DNA from: Eleginops maclovinus
Taxonomy: Eukaryota > Chordata > Actinopteri > Perciformes > Eleginopidae
Direction of reading: 5' to 3'
NCBI RefSeq assembly: GCF_036324505.1
Contig: NC_086360.1
Coordinates: forward strand, 18,716,261 to 18,780,260
DNA: 64,000 nt
The notes under the pieces were generated by a model. That model did not search any database. It saw only the letters and a list, made by a program, of their open reading frames with translations, and was not told where the DNA came from. Positions 62,001 to 64,000 of the stretch are shown here, piece by piece (positions within the stretch are counted from its first letter, which is position 1; every line of letters starts with the position of its first letter). The translations under genes and the position numbers were made by a program.

Positions 62001-62788
62001 ACCTCTGCCCCCACCTCTGCAGCCATCTTCACAAGGTTGTCACGGCCACTTACACCCACTATTTTAGGCATGGCTGGAAAAGCGGGAAAGAAGTTCTCAG
62101 AATACCAAAACAATTCTCACACAGTTAAACAGGGATGGGGTTTATAAAAATAAGTTTGGGTGAATTAAAATAAGGTGAATATACTCATGAGTGATGTGAA
62201 AACCTAACTATCATGACAAGTGAAATATTGAATCTGGTTTAAAAAGTAAATCCTTTATTAGTATAATGGAATTACTGCAGTATGTGTAGCACCCATGATC
62301 CTTACCTTTTTTAAGATGATCTGTTTTACACTAAAAATGATGTTCAATTAAAAAATCTGTAATGCAATAAAATGAATGTGTTTTGTGAAAAGGTAAGGTG
62401 AAGTTACTCCAGTAGGTGCTAGTGACATTAGAGTTTTAGGAATATATTTATGATTATAGAGAAAATAATGTGAACCGCATTTATTTGGCCAGGATAATAT
62501 TGACATAAAATGTTCATATGGCCCCATGCCTACAGGGAAACATCATGCAGTCTAGACAGAGCTGGGGCTTTGCTATATTAAATACTGCTGTGTTTTGGCG
62601 ACTGTGTTGGGACATGTGTTTGCCTTACAGTTGACACTGAGTTGGATCTCTCGGCTAGCGTAGCCCACAGGACTGGTGGCGGTGCAGATGTAGATGCCTG
62701 CGTCCTCAGCATTGGGGTGGAGGATTTGGAGGTATCCATCAGGGTCCGACTGAAGAGAAGAGCGACCCCTTGGCAGAGACTGCCGTCC
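34674..62788 (-). CDS. hmcn2: hemicentin, C-terminal 3,188 residues in 61 exons (most likely hemicentin-2)
   Basis: Giant secreted extracellular-matrix protein that links cells to basement membranes and to each other. Joining 61 exons (coordinates in the domain entries) gives 9,567 bases, exactly divisible by three, ending in TGA at 34674-34676. Approximate residue layout: Ig array 1-2377, one TSP1 repeat to 2434, G2F barrel to 2652, 20-residue linker, eight EGF modules to 3062, fibulin-type C-terminus to 3188. The von Willebrand A domain, signal peptide and further Ig domains lie past 64000. Vertebrate hemicentin-1 has six TSP1 repeats. The single repeat here and the linkage to angptl2 favour hemicentin-2. 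All Ig domains keep their Cys-Trp-Cys core, and no frameshift or stop was found, so the gene looks functional. Confidence 0.9.
35147..36311 (-). other. hmcn2: hmcn2 calcium-binding EGF modules 5-8
   Basis: Exons, in gene order: 36183-36311 ([15 protein letters not shown]), 35803-36096 ([15 protein letters not shown]), 35596-35715 ([16 protein letters not shown]) and 35147-35273 ([17 protein letters not shown]). Each starts with the D-[IV]-DEC calcium-binding signature built across a phase-1 junction. The 294-base exon is over twice the usual size because a long basic linker ([15 protein letters not shown] to SRITRQSC) interrupts the module. Hemicentin-1 has a comparable insertion. The last EGF exon ends in phase 2, unlike the others. 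Confidence 0.92.
35313..35563 (-). repeat. tRNA-derived SINE in hmcn2 intron
   Basis: Reads on the minus strand. The tRNA-like head has GGTAGCTCAGAAGGTAG (A-box) and GGTTTGATCCC (B-box). A core with the complement of GGGAGCAATTTGGGGTTCAG follows, then a tail ending AAAGCGCTATATAA, as in abundant teleost SINEs. Ends are approximate, and I see no clear target duplication. It lies between EGF exons 7 and 8 without touching splice sites. Confidence 0.7.
36857..38145 (-). other. hmcn2: hmcn2 calcium-binding EGF modules 1-4
   Basis: Exons in gene order: 38026-38145 ([14 protein letters not shown]), 37766-37900 ([17 protein letters not shown]), 37431-37550 ([16 protein letters not shown]) and 36857-36982 ([15 protein letters not shown]). 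All are phase 1 to phase 1, so each module is one cassette exon. The donor of 37766-37900 is GC (G|GCAAGT) instead of GT. The nearest GT would shift the frame. Together with modules 5-8 these form the calcium-stiffened rod before the C-terminal domain. Confidence 0.92.
38240..39393 (-). other. hmcn2: hmcn2 G2F (nidogen-type) beta-barrel, exons 2-4, and linker exon
   Basis: Exons in gene order: 39256-39393 ([16 protein letters not shown]), 38757-38878 ([17 protein letters not shown]), 38402-38642 ([17 protein letters not shown] ... [17 protein letters not shown]) and a 60-base linker 38240-38299 ([19 protein letters not shown]) leading into EGF 1. Junction phases (1, 1, 0, 1, 1) agree across all joins. 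The G2 fragment domain of nidogen binds perlecan and collagen IV, and hemicentin G2F is inferred to play a similar matrix-binding role. Confidence 0.92.
39866..40018 (-). other. hmcn2: hmcn2 G2F beta-barrel, first exon
   Basis: 153 bases, phase 1 to 1, joined to the TSP1 exon. It encodes [19 protein letters not shown], then [19 protein letters not shown], the opening strands of the G2F barrel. The asparagine in NIT is a possible glycosylation site. Confidence 0.9.
40256..40426 (-). other. hmcn2: hmcn2 thrombospondin type-1 repeat (single)
   Basis: 171-base exon, phase 1 to 1. It encodes [20 protein letters not shown], then [17 protein letters not shown] and [17 protein letters not shown]. 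The W-x-x-W ladder, CSSTCG and six cysteines are complete. The preceding exon is already an Ig half-domain and the next is G2F, so there is exactly one TSP1. WEEW is the expected C-mannosylation context and CSSTCG the O-fucosylation context. Confidence 0.95.
40682..41592 (-). other. hmcn2: hmcn2 Ig domain 26 of the window (last Ig)
   Basis: Exons 41402-41592 ([19 protein letters not shown]) and 40682-40763 ([16 protein letters not shown]), intradomain intron phase 0. The 82-base second exon ends VQ and splices directly to TSP1 in phase 1. Confidence 0.9.
41678..42208 (-). other. hmcn2: hmcn2 Ig domain 25
   Basis: The first half ([35 protein letters not shown]) shares exon 41995-42208 with the end of domain 24. 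The second half is 41678-41812 ([20 protein letters not shown]). The domain-boundary intron found elsewhere is missing here. Confidence 0.9.
42140..42491 (-). other. hmcn2: hmcn2 Ig domain 24
   Basis: Exon 42301-42491 ([20 protein letters not shown]) plus the 5' part of exon 41995-42208 ([16 protein letters not shown]), phase 0 junction. The left limit is approximate because the exon continues into domain 25. Confidence 0.9.
42585..42854 (-). other. hmcn2: hmcn2 Ig domain 23, single exon
   Basis: A 270-base exon, phase 1 to 1, holding a whole domain ([18 protein letters not shown] ... [15 protein letters not shown]). It is one of four intronless domains in the window. Confidence 0.93.
43007..43490 (-). 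other. hmcn2: hmcn2 Ig domain 22
   Basis: Exons 43356-43490 ([19 protein letters not shown]) and 43007-43141 ([20 protein letters not shown]). Both are 135 bases, with an intradomain intron of phase 1. Confidence 0.91.
43613..44017 (-). other. hmcn2: hmcn2 Ig domain 21
   Basis: Exons 43853-44017 ([19 protein letters not shown]) and 43613-43720 ([18 protein letters not shown]), intradomain intron phase 1. Confidence 0.91.
44099..44473 (-). other. hmcn2: hmcn2 Ig domain 20
   Basis: Exons 44317-44473 ([19 protein letters not shown]) and 44099-44220 ([20 protein letters not shown]), phase 2 junction completing Arg in AYR|LLSS. Confidence 0.9.
44617..45278 (-). other. hmcn2: hmcn2 Ig domain 19
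   Basis: Exons 45134-45278 ([19 protein letters not shown]) and 44617-44744 ([24 protein letters not shown]), phase 2. The usual Pro-x-Pro before the tryptophan is TSA here. Confidence 0.9.
45371..45749 (-). other. hmcn2: hmcn2 Ig domain 18
   Basis: Exons 45613-45749 ([19 protein letters not shown]) and 45371-45512 ([19 protein letters not shown], then PEDSGHYSC), phase 0 junction. Confidence 0.9.
46340..46374. repeat. (TG)n microsatellite with G run
   Basis: A TG run of about eleven units followed by a GGTGGGGGGGG tract, in the hmcn2 intron between Ig domains 17 and 18, about 50 bases from the donor of exon 46423-46504. Confidence 0.9.
46423..47038 (-). other. hmcn2: hmcn2 Ig domain 17
   Basis: Exons 46848-47038 ([19 protein letters not shown]) and 46423-46504 ([16 protein letters not shown]), phase 0. 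The 191 plus 82 exon pair is the same size as in domain 26. Confidence 0.9.
47127..47405 (-). other. hmcn2: hmcn2 Ig domain 16, single exon
   Basis: 279 bases, phase 1 to 1 ([19 protein letters not shown] ... [15 protein letters not shown]). Confidence 0.93.
47508..47889 (-). other. hmcn2: hmcn2 Ig domain 15
   Basis: Exons 47706-47889 ([19 protein letters not shown]) and 47508-47605 ([20 protein letters not shown]), phase 2 junction completing Arg. Confidence 0.9.
47974..48826 (-). other. hmcn2: hmcn2 Ig domain 14
   Basis: Exons 48667-48826 ([19 protein letters not shown]) and 47974-48098 ([23 protein letters not shown]), phase 2. The 568-base intron inside shows no further feature. Confidence 0.9.
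48940..49300 (-). other. hmcn2: hmcn2 Ig domain 13
   Basis: Exons 49169-49300 ([19 protein letters not shown]) and 48940-49083 ([20 protein letters not shown], then [10 protein letters not shown]), phase 1. The second exon has two extra tryptophans (HWQWSV). Confidence 0.9.
49382..50381 (-). other. hmcn2: hmcn2 Ig domain 12
   Basis: Exons 50185-50381 ([19 protein letters not shown]) and 49382-49463 ([16 protein letters not shown]), phase 0. A SINE lies in the intron between the halves. Confidence 0.9.
49600..49936 (-). repeat. tRNA-derived SINE inside the Ig 12 intron
   Basis: Reads on the minus strand. The head has GTGGCTCAGTAAGTAGGG and GGTTCAAGTCC (A- and B-box-like). The body has the common teleost GGTGCCCTTGAGCAAGGTAC motif, then GGGTTAAATGCAGAGGACCA and CACTGTGTGTGCTC, followed by AATAAAG and a (TATC)n tail at 49605-49618. 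It is a different tail family from the copy at 35313. Confidence 0.75.
50583..50971 (-). other. hmcn2: hmcn2 Ig domain 11
   Basis: Exons 50810-50971 ([19 protein letters not shown]) and 50583-50696 ([19 protein letters not shown]), phase 1. Confidence 0.91.
51084..51459 (-). other. hmcn2: hmcn2 Ig domain 10
   Basis: Exons 51272-51459 ([19 protein letters not shown]) and 51084-51180 ([20 protein letters not shown]), phase 0. Confidence 0.91.
51555..51976 (-). other. hmcn2: hmcn2 Ig domain 9, with N-terminal insertion
   Basis: Exons 51761-51976 ([19 protein letters not shown]) and 51555-51668 ([19 protein letters not shown]), phase 1. The first exon is longer than its neighbours because it adds about 25 residues, including [19 protein letters not shown], before the first beta strand. 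Confidence 0.9.
52086..53199 (-). other. hmcn2: hmcn2 Ig domain 8
   Basis: Exons 53057-53199 ([19 protein letters not shown]) and 52086-52236 ([20 protein letters not shown], then [14 protein letters not shown]), phase 0. I see nothing in the 820-base intron between them. Confidence 0.9.
53276..53554 (-). other. hmcn2: hmcn2 Ig domain 7, single exon
   Basis: 279 bases, phase 1 to 1 ([19 protein letters not shown] ... [15 protein letters not shown]). Same length as the domain 16 exon. Confidence 0.93.
53999..54367 (-). other. hmcn2: hmcn2 Ig domain 6
   Basis: Exons 54241-54367 ([19 protein letters not shown]) and 53999-54156 ([19 protein letters not shown], then RDQGLYQC), phase 2 junction completing Glu. 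The SRDG motif appears on both sides of the junction. Confidence 0.9.
54755..55184 (-). other. hmcn2: hmcn2 Ig domain 5
   Basis: Exons 55054-55184 ([19 protein letters not shown]) and 54755-54899 ([20 protein letters not shown], then [14 protein letters not shown]), phase 0. An extra cysteine sits beside the core one (FCC). Confidence 0.9.
55501..57585 (-). other. hmcn2: hmcn2 Ig domain 4, split by a 1.8-kb intron
   Basis: Exons 57502-57585 (84 bases: [19 protein letters not shown], then VIIPCPAK) and 55501-55692 ([19 protein letters not shown] ... [15 protein letters not shown]), phase 1. The intron falls right after the first cysteine, earlier than in other domains. The intron 55693-57501 holds no recognisable feature. 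Confidence 0.88.
58666..58917 (-). other. hmcn2: hmcn2 Ig domain 3, single exon
   Basis: 252 bases, phase 1 to 1 ([19 protein letters not shown] ... [15 protein letters not shown]). Confidence 0.93.
59115..62073 (-). other. hmcn2: hmcn2 Ig domain 2, split by a 2.7-kb intron
   Basis: Exons 61914-62073 ([19 protein letters not shown]) and 59115-59242 ([24 protein letters not shown]), phase 2. The Gly before the second Cys motif is Lys (DSKLYTC rather than DxGxYxC). The intron 59243-61913 is the largest in the visible gene. I see no exon or known repeat in it. Confidence 0.88.
62629..62788 (-). other. hmcn2: hmcn2 Ig domain 1 of the window, second half only
   Basis: 160 bases entering in phase 0 and leaving in phase 1 ([20 protein letters not shown], then CTATSPVG). 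The matching first half must lie beyond 64000, because no Cys...Trp half-domain exon is visible in 62789-64000. Confidence 0.87.
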
Positions 62789-64000
62789 CTGGAGGAACAG
62801 CAGGCATAAGAGCAGACAGAATATACTGCAGATAAAAGCTTTCGGCACAACAGCGTAGGGACACAGAGCTCGCTTTAAGGTTTACATGCAAACCTTTGAT
62901 GTCTAATGTAATTACAAAGCACCCCTTTAACTCACTCTCTATCCCCAATACACGCATACTCAGCCTACTGCACACGCTCTTGCTTTGAACATGAAATTGC
63001 TTTTACAGATTCATTTTTATCTGACAAGAAGAGAAATTTACTCCACTCTAGAGAACTCTTCGAATGATGTTTTAGAGACAGCTAGGAAAAATCAGGTTCA
63101 GTTCAACAACATGCATGTTGACCTCAGTAAAACGATCAGTCATCAATCAGTTATGGACCATTTAGTATACAGTTGTGGGGAAATAACATATTGATACAAT
63201 TAAGTGTTGCTGTATGATGTTTTTTGATACCGTATTAATTGGAGAAAAAAAATTGGTAAGAGTTTGCATTCGAAGGTGTGTGGCAGATTCAGATTGCAGA
63301 AGATGTTACAGGGAACAGGATTTTGCAGATCTCACTGTTATGATTTTTGACAGTTTCCCTGAAATTAGATTTTGTTTTTGAGATCTTAATCTATATCGCT
63401 TTGCTTGTATCACAATATATTAAATCATAACCCTGCTTCATGATATGTTGGTCTTTCCTATTTTGCCAAAACACAACACGAGTAGAAATGCTCTCAGATT
63501 GTGCGTTTGTGATCATATGTTAGTCACAGGCAACACAGCAGTAGTGTCTTCTGTATGACACATGTAGTGATAATGTTTTATGATCAGGTTAATTCTTTTG
63601 GCATTCTGGGTAAGCATGTGGGCTCTGCAACGGTTACACTTGGTTGCATATAACCTTTGAGGTTTTGTCCTCATAATACGATTATATTTTTAACCGACTG
63701 CTGGAGGAAAGGTTTTAAATAGATTCCTGTGGTATAATAAAATCCTGAGTTATTTTTCACAGTCAAGGAGCAATATGGTAAAGTTGCCATGGTTACATCC
63801 TCCCTGGTCAGGTTAATCAAATCTTGATTGCAATGCAAACTGTTATTGTTGACGGCATATTCAGAGTGTTTCCACAAATCAGAGAAAAATAACCCCAGCG
63901 GTAAATACTGTGTTGTAAGACAATGATGTCAATCATAAGTAAATCATTACAGTTTAAACATGTTTTAATTCAAGTATTTATTCTTAAGAGAAAGCATTAT
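62789..64000 (-). other. hmcn2: hmcn2 intron running off the right edge
   Basis: 1.2 kb of AT-rich sequence with no Ig half-domain, no recognisable repeat and no splice-bounded frame. Confidence 0.6.

Overview
This is a vertebrate nuclear window, almost certainly from a ray-finned (teleost) fish. The coding sequence is split into many short GT-AG exons. The repeats are a Rex3-type RTE retrotransposon, a Tc1 element built like Sleeping Beauty, a hAT element and tRNA-derived SINEs with teleost-style tails. Both recognisable host genes lie on the minus strand.

Left edge (1-1174): the first coding exon of an angiopoietin-like 2 gene (angptl2). It encodes the signal peptide, coiled coil and proline-rich linker. 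The fibrinogen-like exons lie beyond the left edge.

Middle (about 1.2-34.1 kb): no host gene I can support. It holds an (AC)n microsatellite, a degenerate repeat present twice, and two transposon loci. At 12620-16971 a short hAT element (8-bp target duplication) carries a nearly complete Rex3 retrotransposon (11-bp target duplication) nested inside it. At 20368-21968 lies a complete Tc1 transposon with long inverted repeats and an unbroken 340-residue transposase. Several balanced-composition stretches could be conserved regulatory DNA, but only comparison can show that.

Right (34.1-64 kb): the 3' part of a giant hemicentin gene, most likely hmcn2. I resolved 61 exons (34674-62788) that join without frame conflict into 9,567 coding bases, or 3,188 codons plus a stop. 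In order they encode half an Ig domain, 25 complete Ig domains, one thrombospondin type-1 repeat, a nidogen-type G2F beta-barrel, eight calcium-binding EGF modules and a fibulin-type C-terminal domain. The N-terminal von Willebrand A domain and the remaining Ig domains lie beyond 64000. One intron uses a GC-AG donor.

Both products are secreted: hemicentin is a basement-membrane and cell-cell adhesion matrix protein, and ANGPTL2 a secreted signalling ligand. Their linkage recalls human 9q33-q34 (ANGPTL2, HMCN2) and 1q25 (ANGPTL1, HMCN1), a likely remnant of an ancient duplicated block. Nothing here resembles a bacterial, phage or CRISPR system.
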